From contig DATGJP010000121.1 of the NCBI GenBank assembly GCA_035295125.1, forward strand, positions 28,233-92,232: a DNA stretch of 64,000 nucleotides, given 5' to 3'. The translations under genes and the position numbers were made by a program. Below are positions 1-9,680 of the stretch, piece by piece; position 1 is the stretch's first letter; each line of letters begins with the position of its first letter. This DNA comes from JAICMB01 sp035295125 (GTDB lineage Bacteria; Acidobacteriota; Terriglobia; Bryobacterales; Bryobacteraceae). The notes below the pieces were generated by a model. The model saw only the letters and a program-made list of their open reading frames with translations. It was not told where the DNA came from and did no database searches.

Positions 1-2127
1 GACAAAAAGGGCGCATACAAGCGTGACCTCACGGAGAAAGACTTCAAGGTTTGGGAGGACAACAAGGAACAGAAGATCACCAGCTTCTCGTTCGAAGCTG
101 ATCCCGCTTCGCCCAATAACTCGCAGAAGCGGTACCTGGTTCTGTTTTTCGATAACTCGACGATGGATTTCGGCGAGCAGGCGCGGGCCCGGCAGGCGGC
201 GACGAAGTTCATTGAATCGAATGCCGGCCCCAACAGGGTCATGGCGGTGGTCAATTTCAGCGGCGGCCTGCAGATCAGCCAGAATTTCACGGAGGATGTT
301 GAACGGCTGAAGGCGGCGACTTCGGGTATTAAGATCGCGTCGGTCTCGCCGAACGAAGTCACAACCCTGGCCGGCACGCAGCTCAGCACAGCGGCGGCGG
401 ATTTTGGCGCCCGCGACATGATTCTGTCGCTTCGCAGTCTTGCCAAGAACCTGTCCTCGGTACCAGGACGCAAGATCCTGGTCCTGCTGACCTCGGGTTT
501 CCCCGTCACGCCGGAGCAGATGTCCGAAGTCACGGCTACCATCGATATCTGCAATCGTTCGAATGTCGCCATCTACCCGATCGACGTGCGCGGACTGGCG
601 CCGCCCGCGCCTCCTCAGGGCGCATTGTACCGGCCCGACATCTACGGAGCCTCTGGGCAAGGGATCAACGCGTTTCTGCAGCCTGCGGCGTATCGGCCGG
701 GTTCGGTTGCATTCTTTATGGGGCAGCGCGCACCCGGCGGCGGCGCTCCGGGCGGCGGAGGTGGCCGGACGGGCGGCGGTTCAACGAGTGCACCTCCGGG
801 CGGCGGGGGCACGCGAACATCAGGCGGAGGTACGGGTGTAGGCAGTGGCCGGGGAACTACAACGGCGCCCACCAACACGGGAAATACAGGTGCCCGTGGA
901 GGCGGCGGTTCTCCCATGATCAACCCGATGAACAATCCGAACAACCCGCTTAATCCGTTGAACCAGCCGCGCAACCTGATTCCTAAATTTCCCGATAGCC
1001 TGTCCACCAACCAGCAGTTGATGTACATGCTGGCGAACGGGACCGGCGGATTTGTGATTGCGAACACCAACGATCTGCTGGCCGGGATGGAGAAAATTGC
1101 GAAGGAACAGAACGAGTTTTATCTTCTTGGCTACACTCCTCCGGAGTCGGAAGAGGGTTCGTGCCACACGCTGAAGGTCAAAGTTGAGGGAGCCGTGGTG
1201 CGCGCCAGAACCGGGTACTGCTACGCCAGGCCGCGCGACCTGCTGGCCGGGAATACCACCGAGAAGGGGCTCGAGGCGATCGCCGCGAGCGCGAAGGCAG
1301 GAACGGTCAATGCGTCCATGCAGCTGCCGTACTTTTACACGTCGCCGAACGTCGCGCGCGTGAATGTTGCGGTGGAATTGAACGGCGAGGCTTTCAAATT
1401 CGATAAGCACAAGGGAAAATTCCACTCCGAGATGAACGTTCTCGGCATCGCTTCACGGGCGGACGGGTCAGTCGCCGCGCGGTTCAGCGATACGGTCAAG
1501 CTCGATTTCGATGACAAGAAGCAGATGCAGGCATTCGCTGAGAAGCCGTTCCACTATGAGAACCAGTTCGACATCGGCTCGGGGCAATACAACCTGAAGG
1601 TTGTGTTCAGCTCGGGCGGCGAGGGCTTCGGAAAAATGGAAGCGCCGCTGGTTATTGATGCGTACGATTCGAAGCAGTTTGCGCTGAGCGGGATTGCCCT
1701 GAGCAAGACGCTCTATCGGGCTTCGGACATGGGCACCAACCTCGATGCGGCTTTGATCGAGGACCGCACGCCGTTAATCGCGCAGGGGATGCAGATCATA
1801 CCTTACGGCTCCAACCGGTTTGAAAAAGATGTACCAACGGTGGCTTATTTCGAAGTTTATGAGCCGCTCCTGGTGAATCTCGATCCCAAGAAGGTATTGG
1901 CGGTTGCGGTTCAACTTCGCGTACTCGATCGCAAGACCAAGCAGGAAAAGTCGGACAGCGGAATGATGCGCATTCCACTTCCCGAAAAAGGTGGGAATCC
2001 TGTGGTTCCGGTCGGGATGCAGATACCGAAGGAAACGCTTTCCCCGGGTCAGTACACCCTCGAGTTGCAGGCTGTCGACTCGGCGAATAAGTCGACGAAA
2101 CGGCTGATCGATTTCGATATTTTGTAG
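1..2127 (+). CDS. VWFA-related secreted protein, 5' end missing
   Basis: The frame is open from the first base, so the gene begins upstream; 708 residues are visible. It starts inside a short beta domain (LTEKDFKVWEDNKEQKI) and runs into a von Willebrand A fold: LVLFFDNSTM at about codons 46-55 is the MIDAS-like strand. Codons 241-287 are a Gly-rich linker and 308-323 an Asn/Pro repeat. The rest is a beta-rich tail. The arrangement is that of the VWFA-related proteins abundant in Acidobacteriota, which are exported and of unknown role. An internal ATG at 163 would remove the MIDAS strand and is unlikely to be the start. Stacked hairpins begin two bases after the stop. Family call is firm, function is not known. 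Confidence 0.85.
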   Translation, partial: DKKGAYKRDLTEKDFKVWEDNKEQKITSFSFEADPASPNNSQKRYLVLFFDNSTMDFGEQARARQAATKFIESNAGPNRVMAVVNFSGGLQISQNFTEDVERLKAATSGIKIASVSPNEVTTLAGTQLSTAAADFGARDMILSLRSLAKNLSSVPGRKILVLLTSGFPVTPEQMSEVTATIDICNRSNVAIYPIDVRGLAPPAPPQGALYRPDIYGASGQGINAFLQPAAYRPGSVAFFMGQRAPGGGAPGGGGGRTGGGSTSAPPGGGGTRTSGGGTGVGSGRGTTTAPTNTGNTGARGGGGSPMINPMNNPNNPLNPLNQPRNLIPKFPDSLSTNQQLMYMLANGTGGFVIANTNDLLAGMEKIAKEQNEFYLLGYTPPESEEGSCHTLKVKVEGAVVRARTGYCYARPRDLLAGNTTEKGLEAIAASAKAGTVNASMQLPYFYTSPNVARVNVAVELNGEAFKFDKHKGKFHSEMNVLGIASRADGSVAARFSDTVKLDFDDKKQMQAFAEKPFHYENQFDIGSGQYNLKVVFSSGGEGFGKMEAPLVIDAYDSKQFALSGIALSKTLYRASDMGTNLDAALIEDRTPLIAQGMQIIPYGSNRFEKDVPTVAYFEVYEPLLVNLDPKKVLAVAVQLRVLDRKTKQEKSDSGMMRIPLPEKGGNPVVPVGMQIPKETLSPGQYTLELQAVDSANKSTKRLIDFDIL

Positions 2128-2128
2128 G

Positions 2129-2270
2129 GCAGGATTCCATCCTGCGCACCGGTTTGTAACCGGTGCTCGGCGGCAGGTGGAGCCTGAAAGCCCTGCTGGA
2201 TATAAGGGTGGAGCAGGCGGTTCGCCTGCCTTTGCACTTCACCGTGAATCCACAGGCGAAACCGCCTGTG
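2129..2270. repeat. Four stacked hairpins between convergent genes
   Basis: Four perfect short palindromes lie in 142 bases: 2129-2145 (7-bp stem, GCAGGAT arm), 2146-2166 (9-bp stem, GCACCGGTT arm), 2213-2229 (7-bp stem, GCAGGCG arm) and 2251-2270 (8-bp stem, CACAGGCG arm). The last two belong to the hairpin family dispersed through this window. The first starts two bases after the stop of the VWFA-related gene, and the opposing gene ends at 2277. A bidirectional terminator or transcript-end structure is the simplest reading. There is no run of T as in a classic intrinsic terminator. Confidence 0.8.
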
Positions 2271-2276
2271 GCCACC

Positions 2277-4226
2277 TTACCGGTAAAAACCGTAATAGCG
2301 TCCCATCCAGTAAGCGTGGAGGTAGTCCGCGGCTCCCGACTCGTCCTCGCGCCACAACTTGACTTCCGTCCAGCGATGGTCGGGATTCGCGAGGTAGGCG
2401 CCGCCCGGCCCGCCAGCCATCAAACCACGCGGGGTTTCGATCATCCACGTGGCTAGCGGGATTCGCCATCCGTCCATCCAGGCGATTTCATTTTCGTTGG
2501 TTTGAAGGATAAGCCGGCCGTTTTCATCAATCCGGACGTCAGCGTCTCCTATTCGGCGCCCGGTGTGCGGATCATTGGAAGAAAACTTCGGACTTACGTC
2601 ACCCTCGGCCGCACGCCAACTCATGCCGCCGTCGCGAGTCATAACGACTCCACGGTCGGTATCGGCGTAGAGGACGAATGTTCGCGTTGGAGATGCTGCG
2701 AGGTTTCGCACGTGCGCGCCCATCAAACCCCAACTGACGTCTTGCCACGTTTTCATGCCGTCGCGCGTCATGTAGAGCCGGCCTGACGCGTCGCTGAACC
2801 ACATCACCAGCGGGTCGTCGCACGAAAATTGAATGGCCGTGACGGCGGGTTTCAGCCATCCATCCATCGCGTAGGGATTGCCTTTCCAGGCGTATTCGTT
2901 ATCGAGCGGCCGCTGGTCGATCGGTACCGGCTTGGCCGCTTGCTTCTGGTTTCCCCGGTCGGCGTACGGGTTGACCTCGATATCCTTGCGGATGGAATTC
3001 ATGACCGGGTGCAGAACGCGGTCGACGGGATAGCGGCGCAGCGTCTCGACGGCGAGCTGCAGCGATTCCTCATAGTGAGGCGCCAGGCGCGAGCTCAGGG
3101 GAGGCATCACGCCGGGTTTCACGGGCTCCCACTTCTGCGGGAACAGAGCGAGTGTCATGAACGTGTAGAGCGAATTGCCCTCCATCCAGTTCATATCCCA
3201 AAGCTCGCTGACCCAGCGTTCGTAAATTGCCAGGAGCTTGGGATCGTCTTCGTAGCGAATCAGGTTAAAGAGCGCCTCGTATGCTTGTCCTTCGCTGCTG
3301 TGATTCACGCGCGCCACCTTTTCGAGCGAATATGGACGGGCGTCCCTCGGCGGCTCCGGGTTGTCCGCGAAGCGGGCGACGACTTTGCGGTATTCGTCCA
3401 TGTAACGTTGTTTGCCAGTGATGTGATACGCAATGAGAAGGTCGGGTAGCGCCATGAGCGAAGCGCGAAGCGGCGGATTCCAGGCCCCATTCGCCACCCA
3501 GCGCGAATACTCGCGGGTGCGGAGCTGGAGATAATAGGCATCCCGGGAAGGATCCGGGTCCACTCCGACATGGCCGTACTGCGTAACCTGTCCATTGAGA
3601 TCGATGATGCGGTAATGGTTGTCGAGGAGATGGGTCATCAGGCGGTCGACATCGTACGCGATGATCTTCTTCTGCGCATCGTCGGCCGCGAGATCGTAAT
3701 AAAGCGCGTAACCGTAGAGCACGGCATTAAAGTTGTCCACGCTCACATCGCTGTAGAAGCGGTAATCGGCGAGGGCGTCCTGTCCCTGGTGCCATTCGCG
3801 GGAATCGCCGCCTCCGCGCTCGAATAGCTCGACCGGACCGTGACCCTTCACGTACCCGCGCGCGAGGAGGCCGGGTTTACCGGTCACTTCCTGGAGCCGC
3901 CGCAGACCCGCGAGCAAGTCGCCGCCATGTGTGCGAACCCGTGGATCGCGAGTGACCGCGTATTGATAGGCGACACCTGCCAGATACCGTCCCGTCCAGA
4001 CTCCGGCGTGAATGACATTGCCCGGCTCATCCACGGTGTGCTGTAGCTTCTTGCCGGGCGGGGAAGCCGGCACCATGGAGACGTAAAGCCCGTCGACGAG
4101 GTGCTTGTCGATCAAGTCCTGTTGGAGGTAGCGGGCCTTTTGCTCCAGTGGGCTGTTGTTCGAAATGGGCTGCGAGAGCGTTGGACGGGCGGCGGCCAGG
4201 ATGAGCAGGAAGGTAATGGTTCGCAT
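2277..4226 (-). CDS. Exported alpha/alpha-toroid protein with Asp-box C-terminus
   Basis: 649 residues. The first 18 or so (MRTITFLLILAAARPTLS) form a Sec signal peptide. Residues about 30-430 are rich in paired helices with aromatic motifs (GVWTGRYLAGVAYQYA, YGYALYYDLA), as in alpha/alpha-toroid glycan-active proteins. The C-terminal third holds two Asp-box-like motifs (TRDGMKTW and TRDGGMSW) expected of a small beta-propeller or BNR module. No catalytic residues could be assigned. It is convergent with the VWFA-related gene and otherwise alone. A carbohydrate-related role is inferred only from the fold impression. Confidence 0.75.
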   Translation of the reverse strand: MRTITFLLILAAARPTLSQPISNNSPLEQKARYLQQDLIDKHLVDGLYVSMVPASPPGKKLQHTVDEPGNVIHAGVWTGRYLAGVAYQYAVTRDPRVRTHGGDLLAGLRRLQEVTGKPGLLARGYVKGHGPVELFERGGGDSREWHQGQDALADYRFYSDVSVDNFNAVLYGYALYYDLAADDAQKKIIAYDVDRLMTHLLDNHYRIIDLNGQVTQYGHVGVDPDPSRDAYYLQLRTREYSRWVANGAWNPPLRASLMALPDLLIAYHITGKQRYMDEYRKVVARFADNPEPPRDARPYSLEKVARVNHSSEGQAYEALFNLIRYEDDPKLLAIYERWVSELWDMNWMEGNSLYTFMTLALFPQKWEPVKPGVMPPLSSRLAPHYEESLQLAVETLRRYPVDRVLHPVMNSIRKDIEVNPYADRGNQKQAAKPVPIDQRPLDNEYAWKGNPYAMDGWLKPAVTAIQFSCDDPLVMWFSDASGRLYMTRDGMKTWQDVSWGLMGAHVRNLAASPTRTFVLYADTDRGVVMTRDGGMSWRAAEGDVSPKFSSNDPHTGRRIGDADVRIDENGRLILQTNENEIAWMDGWRIPLATWMIETPRGLMAGGPGGAYLANPDHRWTEVKLWREDESGAADYLHAYWMGRYYGFYR

Positions 4227-4336
4227 GAAGTCTATCCGTATTCTCCGACTTTCCAGCCGTAAGATTTGTGCAGGCTGTGGAACGAGGAGCCCGCCACGGA
4301 GGGGGTCTGTAATGGGACCGCTGGTCAGTGCGTAAC

Positions 4337-4531
4337 GCAGCCTTCAGGCTGCCCATATGCCGGCTGAAGCCGGCGGTATTGCATAGCAGTCCACGGCGGA
4401 TCTTCAATCGGCATCGGCCTGCGCACGATTCATGCAGTCGGCCTTCCCGTGCCGCCTCGTTTTAAGAGCAGCATGCGCAGGCGAAACCCCCTGCGCCACC
4501 CTTACGGCTCAACAGGTTGCCAGCCAAGGTA
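4337..4531. repeat. Hairpin repeat cluster in a 345-bp gap
   Basis: The gap 4227-4571 holds no convincing gene. It contains GCAGCCttcaGGCTGC (4337-4352), GCCGGCtgaaGCCGGC (4359-4374) and a copy of the dispersed repeat: arms GCGCAGG (4475-4481) and CCTGCGC (4490-4496), followed at 4497-4531 by the tail module ending in AGCCAAGGT. The same stem-plus-tail order recurs at 32031-32120. Confidence 0.75.
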
Positions 4532-4571
4532 TTACAGCATCATAGATTGTTTCCTGCGCGCGACGAATTTC

Positions 4572-6232
4572 TCAGGCGGCCGCCGTAAGTCTTTGCGCAG
4601 TCAGACGATGAGCGGACAAGATGGCATTGAGCGTCAGGCGTCCGTATGAAGTGACGAGATAGCGATGTGTGTGCGGAGCTTTTGAATGAGCAGGTGGGCG
4701 CGGAGCATTCTCAGTTTGCGCGAGACGGCGGCGGACCGTTGTCGTTTTTCCGTCGACGACAGCGGAGAATCAGGATAAAGCAGCGCCTGCAGATCCCGGT
4801 TGCGAAGACCAACGATGGTGAACTCACCGCGATTGATTGCCAGCAGCAGCGCATGGTCTTCGGCGCAAAAGGGATGTAAGGGACGGACGAATTTTCCATG
4901 CCAGCGAACGCGTTTTTCCAGCGGCGCGGTCAGTTCTTGAAGGGTCGTGCTGCCATCGACGGCAGCTAAGGCATCACAGTAGCAGTCCAGCGCTTTTTGA
5001 GACACTTCGGCCCGACGGTGCAAATCCGCCCAGCCGCGGCGCATCGTACGCCATTGGGGATCACCGTCCGGTTCATCGTTGTTGGGCCGAAACACGCGGA
5101 ACAGCAAGGTGTCGGTGATGGTGATCTCTGGGCGCAATACAGCGCCCAATTCGCCGTACGCCTTGTCGTAGAGCTTGATCGAATTCGCCCCCAGACGGTG
5201 TTTGATCCGCACGCCATTCGGTCGCACTTTTAGGTCAGAACTGACCGGCACTTCATGCCCACCTACGGCCGTTCCTTGCTTGCTCACCCGCTTTCCCATG
5301 AAGCGCAGCACGTCGGGGCTGGAGAAAGTGGTCATACCCAGATGCACCAGTTGTGGGTAGAGGCGCTCCAACTGTCGGCGGTCGCGAAACACCCGATCCA
5401 TCGCCCATTCACTGTCCTGACAGGTCCAGTAATAATCCATGGGGTAATGGCCGCACAGTTGAGAAAAGTAGGGATGCACCTGCCCGGCCACCCGGTCGAA
5501 CCACTCCTTCCAGGGCGTCCGCAACTGCGCATCCATGAGTTCTTGCGCGCGCGTGAAATCTTCGATCCAAGTGAAGCAGTTGTGATGGCGGCGATAGTGG
5601 ATGCCGGTTTTCTCCATCTGCTGTGCCAGCCATAGCCGTCCGTTCAAATAGATGTGGATGGGAAAAGGAAACCAGGTCTGCAAGCGCGCGCTCATGAACC
5701 CGAACTCTGGATGCATCCAATACTGGTAAATGAACAGGCCTTTGCGGTAGGCCCTCTCCAAGCGCAGTTTCCGCGTCACCCGATCGCCTCGCACTCTGTA
5801 ACTGGAGCACAACTCGACCGCGCTCAACGCACAGATCGGGCCGCTGCCGATGCCGTCGGCAATGGCGATATGTTGCGCCAATGCCTGTTTGTCTTCTTTA
5901 CCCGAGTTCAGATAGCGCACCGGCCGGCCAGCCTGCTGCATGATCGCCAGCGAGGCTTCTTTGACTTCGCGGCTGATCTTCTCGGCATGTTCTCCGAAGT
6001 CTTTCAACCCCAGTCCATTGGCCCACAGATACCCCAGTAGGCCGTTCTCGTGATTCAGTCCCAGCGTTCCGGGGAAGACCAACCGGTCAAAGCCGCTCAA
6101 CACTCCATTCAGATCCGCAGTGTATCTGGCGATTTCCGCCAAGTATTTCTCAGGTGTGGTCTGTTTGGGCTGGTTAGGGCGTGGGACCCGATACGACGGT
6201 CCACGGTTACGATAGAATTTCCGATCGCGCAA
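4572..6232 (-). pseudogene. Frameshifted multi-copy-type protein of unknown function
   Basis: The frame from about 6232 to 4670 encodes a protein with the motifs LNGVLSGFDRLVF, RLQTWFPFPIHIYLNG and IKHRLGANSIKLYDK. I recognise these from a large family of uncharacterised proteins that occur in many copies and are often near transposons. The frame stops early at 4634 with a nonsense tail. In the next frame the expected winged-helix end continues (RYLVTSYGRLTLNAIL to the stop at 4572). The two are joined by removing one CA from the CACACACA tract at about 4665-4673, so a two-base slip broke the gene. The start is uncertain: no ATG with a ribosome site lies downstream of the neighbour's stop at 6285, and TTG at 6232 is one option. 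Full length would be about 550 residues. Confidence 0.7.
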
Positions 6233-6284
6233 CGTACAAGCGGACCGCGCTCTATCCCAAAGGCATCGATTAGTTCCGGCGGCT

Positions 6285-8524
6285 TCAGTTTCCTGCCACC
6301 TCCTCATTCAATACCGGATACTTCTGCCAATCTTTGTAATCGAAATGCCACCATTCAAAGTCATAAACCTGAAACCCTTCGGACTCCATAATCCTGCGTA
6401 ACAGATCCCGATGCCAGCGCTCCAACGACGTTCCACCCGAGTATTGCGGATACGAGCGCGTCGACATTTCGTCGTAGCCGCCCGTCATCTGAATCGGCTT
6501 GCTCGTCGCGCTATCGTACAAGGTCAGATCCACTGCGCAGCCTCGATTGTGCCGCGAACCTTGCGCCGGATCGGCCACAAACTCATGCTTATCCGCAGGA
6601 GTTCCGTCCCAGAACATCTTCGTTACATACCACGGTCGGTATGCGTCGTGGATCAGCAGGCCATAGCCGAGTTGATGCAGCTTCTGGTTTGCCCGCACCA
6701 CTGCCTCAGCCGCAGGTCTTTGCAGAAACGCGCGAGCTGCCGTGTAGAAGGGCGTGCTCATGAAGTTGTTCGTGCCGGCATATCGGATATCCAGATGAAT
6801 GCTCCTGTCCAGCTTCACTAGTTCCACCAGGTCTGGCGTGCGGAAATCGCCCTTCTCCTTCGGAGGTTGTGCCAGCATCGCTTCCTTGCGCAGCTCGGGC
6901 ACTGGCTTCACAGGCGTAATTCGAAAGGTAGCCCCGGGCGAGGCCGGATCTGGCCGACGCATGAACGTGACACCGCCAACCCGCACCGATGTCGCCCGGC
7001 CGGTTGCATCCCGGGTGAATATGGCGGGCTCGTGTACATACAGCCCAGCCTCCGGAAAACGGAATTCGTTGGCTCCCATCTCCTCGAGAGGATCGAATGT
7101 GAACCACTCGATCAAAGCCGTCAGCTTCCCGCCCCGCTCCAGAATATAGAGCGTGTCGTAGTCCCACCCGTATTCGCCAATCAGTCCTTCCCACTGCTTG
7201 GCGACTGGCCTGGGCTTAGGGGGCGGAAATACTCGCGCGTTTCGCTCCAGCCGCAATTTCGGACCGAACGCGTGCACGTCATCCAAAAAAAGATCGTCAT
7301 CGAGTTTCTTCACCTCGACGCGCGCACCGCTTTGCTGAGGAGTCCAGTAGATCCTGCGGTTGTAAGCCGCGATCTCGGCGTCGGGATATACGCCTTGCGT
7401 GGCCGCGATTTCCTCGTCAGTTAATGGCGTTGTCAGCTCCGCCGAAAGCATCGGTTCATGGTTTCGGTCAGCGAGCATCCACTCCAGGGCCAGCCGCGCG
7501 ATGTGATTAACGACTGCATTCGCGCCATCTTTTGTGGTCACAACAACAACGCCGAGTTGATCGTCCGGCAGTGCTTCTAATTGCGTGGCGAATCCGTAAA
7601 TCGCCCCGCCATGCGAGATGTCGCGATGCCCCGCAAGTGCGGAGATGCGAAATCCCAGTCCGTACCCCGTCTTCTCGCCCGGCGCCGCGAACTGCGGCTT
7701 CCACATCTTTTCGAGCGTGTCGCGCCGGATCACTCCCCGGCCGCCCGCAAACAGATCCATCAGGAAGGTCGAGAGGTCCGCGGTGGTCGAGTACATGCAC
7801 CCTGCCGGGGCCATCCCCAGCTCAAACCGCGGAGCGTCGAAAACTCTTCCGTCATACGTCCACATCACCGCTTTGGGAAGGCGCGCAATCAGATCGGGTT
7901 GTGGCGTGAACGCGCTATGTCGCATGCCGAAAGGCGCCAGGACTTTCTGTTGCACGTACTGCGCGTACGGAGTTTTCTGCGTTACTTCCAGCACCTCGCC
8001 GACGACGGCGATCCCGGCGTTGGAGTACTTCGTATGGGACTCCGGCGGGTACACCAGCGTCGTGTCATTCAGACTCGCTACTGTTTGGTCCAGAGTCGGT
8101 GCGGAGTTATCAAATAATGACCGACTGGCGGCTCGCGAACGAGACCGGACCGATGGGACATCAGCTCCCGCAGCGTGATCGGTTTTCCGAACGGATTGTG
8201 CGGATGGAAATTCGGCAGGTAGCGGTTCACCGGTGCGTCAAGATCGAGCCGCCCCCGTTCCACCAGCTGCATGATCCCGATATCGGTGAACAGCTTGGAT
8301 ACAGACCCCACGCGATAGACCGCGCCGGCGATGTCGCCGTAGTCTCGTGTCCAGACAACGCGATCGTGGTCCACCAGTGCGATGGATAGCGCAGGTAGAG
8401 CCTTGTCCTGCATCTCCGCCCGGATGACGGCATCCAGCCTGGCGCCGATTGCATTCGTGGACTCCTGCGCCTGGCCGGCAAATGCCACCAGAGCTGCTAT
8501 AACTATCCGCCGCAGCATGGGCAT
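6285..8524 (-). pseudogene. Serine hydrolase fused to D-Ala-D-Ala dipeptidase, one-base frameshift
   Basis: The N-terminal part (8524-8078) has a signal peptide and the beta-lactamase-fold SxxK motif (VGSVSKLF). It then runs out of frame at LITPHRLWTKQ. Shifting by one base at about 8112-8114, where the plus strand has CAAATAATG, restores GHYFDNSAPTLDQTVASLND and joins the second frame, which has the YSN motif (TKYSNAG) and HGG (SHGGAIYG). The last 200 residues are a VanX/DdpX-type M15 peptidase with SRHNRGCAVDLTL (zinc ligands in SxHxxGxAxD) and EWWHFDY (the ExxWH motif). Known members of these families cut D-Ala-D-Ala or muropeptides. The start at 8524 has GAGGAG ten bases upstream. It follows the racemase gene by 12 bases. 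Either a recent mutation or a sequence error splits an otherwise intact gene of about 746 codons. Confidence 0.8.
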
Positions 8525-8536
8525 GCTTTGTTCTCC

Positions 8537-9670
8537 TCAGTTAATCGAAACCGCGACCGAGCGGAACGAGAATGTCTTATGACGGACCGTCAGTTGCTGA
8601 ACCCGGCTATGTCGAACGGTGTACCCCAGCCCCGGTCCCTTTGGAACGCAAATCGTACCGATCGGCGTTATTTCGACTTCGGGCTCGATGATGTCCTCGT
8701 CCCAATAGCGCTGGCTGGCTGAAACATCGCCGGGCAAAACAAACCCGGCCTGCGTAGACATCGCAATGTTATGCGACCGCCCGATTCCCGATTCGATCAT
8801 GCCGCCACACCATGCGGGAATCCCGCGCTCTGCACAAAATCTCTGAATACGGCGCGCTTCCGTGTGACCACCCACGCGGCCCAGTTTGATATTGATGACC
8901 CTGCACGCCCCCATCTCCACCGCCGCGGTTGCATCGCGCAAATGGCGGATCGACTCATCCAGGCAAAGGCTCGTCGCAAGCTGCGGCTGCAATAACGAGT
9001 GTCTGTACATGTCGTCCCATTCGAGCGGCTGCTCGATCATCAGCAAATCGAATTCATCGAGTTTCTTGAGGTGCTCGGCATCGTCCAACGAGTACGCCGA
9101 ATTTGCATCCACACTCAGTCTGATGTGCGGAAAGTGCCGCCGTACCTCACGCACGTACTCCACGTCTTTGCCAGGCTTGATCTTCAACTTGATGCGCTGG
9201 TAGCCTGCCGCGACCTCTCGCTCCACCAGAGCTAAGAGCTGATCGACCGAAGGCTGAATGCCTAATGAGACTCCGCACGGAATCTGTTCGAGTGTTCCGC
9301 CCAAATGCCTGCCCAGGGATTCACCCTGAATCTGTGCCTCCAAATCCCAAACAGCGTTTTCGAGAGCCGCTTTGGACATTTCATGCCCGCGAATTGGCGC
9401 CAGCAATAGCGGGATATCAGCGGCGCTCGTCAGGTCCTGATTGGCAAGTTGCGGAATCAAGTAGTCGCTCAGCACAGACCACGCGAAATCGATGGTTTCG
9501 TAGTTGAAGAAGGGCCTTTCCATTGCCGTGCACTCGGCCCAGCCCTCTGCGCCATCGCAATGCACCTGAACGAGGAGCATGCGCCGGTCCTGGAAGGATC
9601 CGAAGCTCGTCTCAAATGGTGAGCGCAACCGCATGCGAATTTCTCGAAGTTCAATCTGATCAATCTTCAT
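8537..9670 (-). CDS. N-acylamino-acid racemase / o-succinylbenzoate synthase-like enolase
   Basis: 377 residues, enolase superfamily. The expected residues are all present: KLKIK at 161-165 giving the KxK pair K161/K163, metal ligands D188 (VDANSAY), E213 (IEQPL) and D238 (LDES), and the second base K262 (INIKLGRVGG). The N-terminal capping domain reads LRSPFETSFGSF. This spacing matches the NSAR/OSBS subgroup, whose members racemise N-acylated amino acids or make o-succinylbenzoate. No menaquinone genes are nearby; the neighbours are a permease and a muropeptide-type hydrolase, so racemisation or epimerisation of a peptide or D-amino acid is more likely. I chose ATG 9670 because AGAGG lies seven bases upstream, just past the permease stop. 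Confidence 0.88.
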   Translation of the reverse strand: MKIDQIELREIRMRLRSPFETSFGSFQDRRMLLVQVHCDGAEGWAECTAMERPFFNYETIDFAWSVLSDYLIPQLANQDLTSAADIPLLLAPIRGHEMSKAALENAVWDLEAQIQGESLGRHLGGTLEQIPCGVSLGIQPSVDQLLALVEREVAAGYQRIKLKIKPGKDVEYVREVRRHFPHIRLSVDANSAYSLDDAEHLKKLDEFDLLMIEQPLEWDDMYRHSLLQPQLATSLCLDESIRHLRDATAAVEMGACRVINIKLGRVGGHTEARRIQRFCAERGIPAWCGGMIESGIGRSHNIAMSTQAGFVLPGDVSASQRYWDEDIIEPEVEITPIGTICVPKGPGLGYTVRHSRVQQLTVRHKTFSFRSVAVSIN

Positions 9671-9680
9671 AGGATGGCCT

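Noticed and set aside
820..1425. 201-codon minus-strand frame inside the VWFA-related gene
   Set aside because: Arg- and His-rich composition and position inside a clear gene mark it as a shadow.
2129..2270. Possible CRISPR array from repeated GCAGGCG-type units
   Set aside because: The units are palindromes with different arms and unequal spacing, and there are no equal-length spacers or cas genes.
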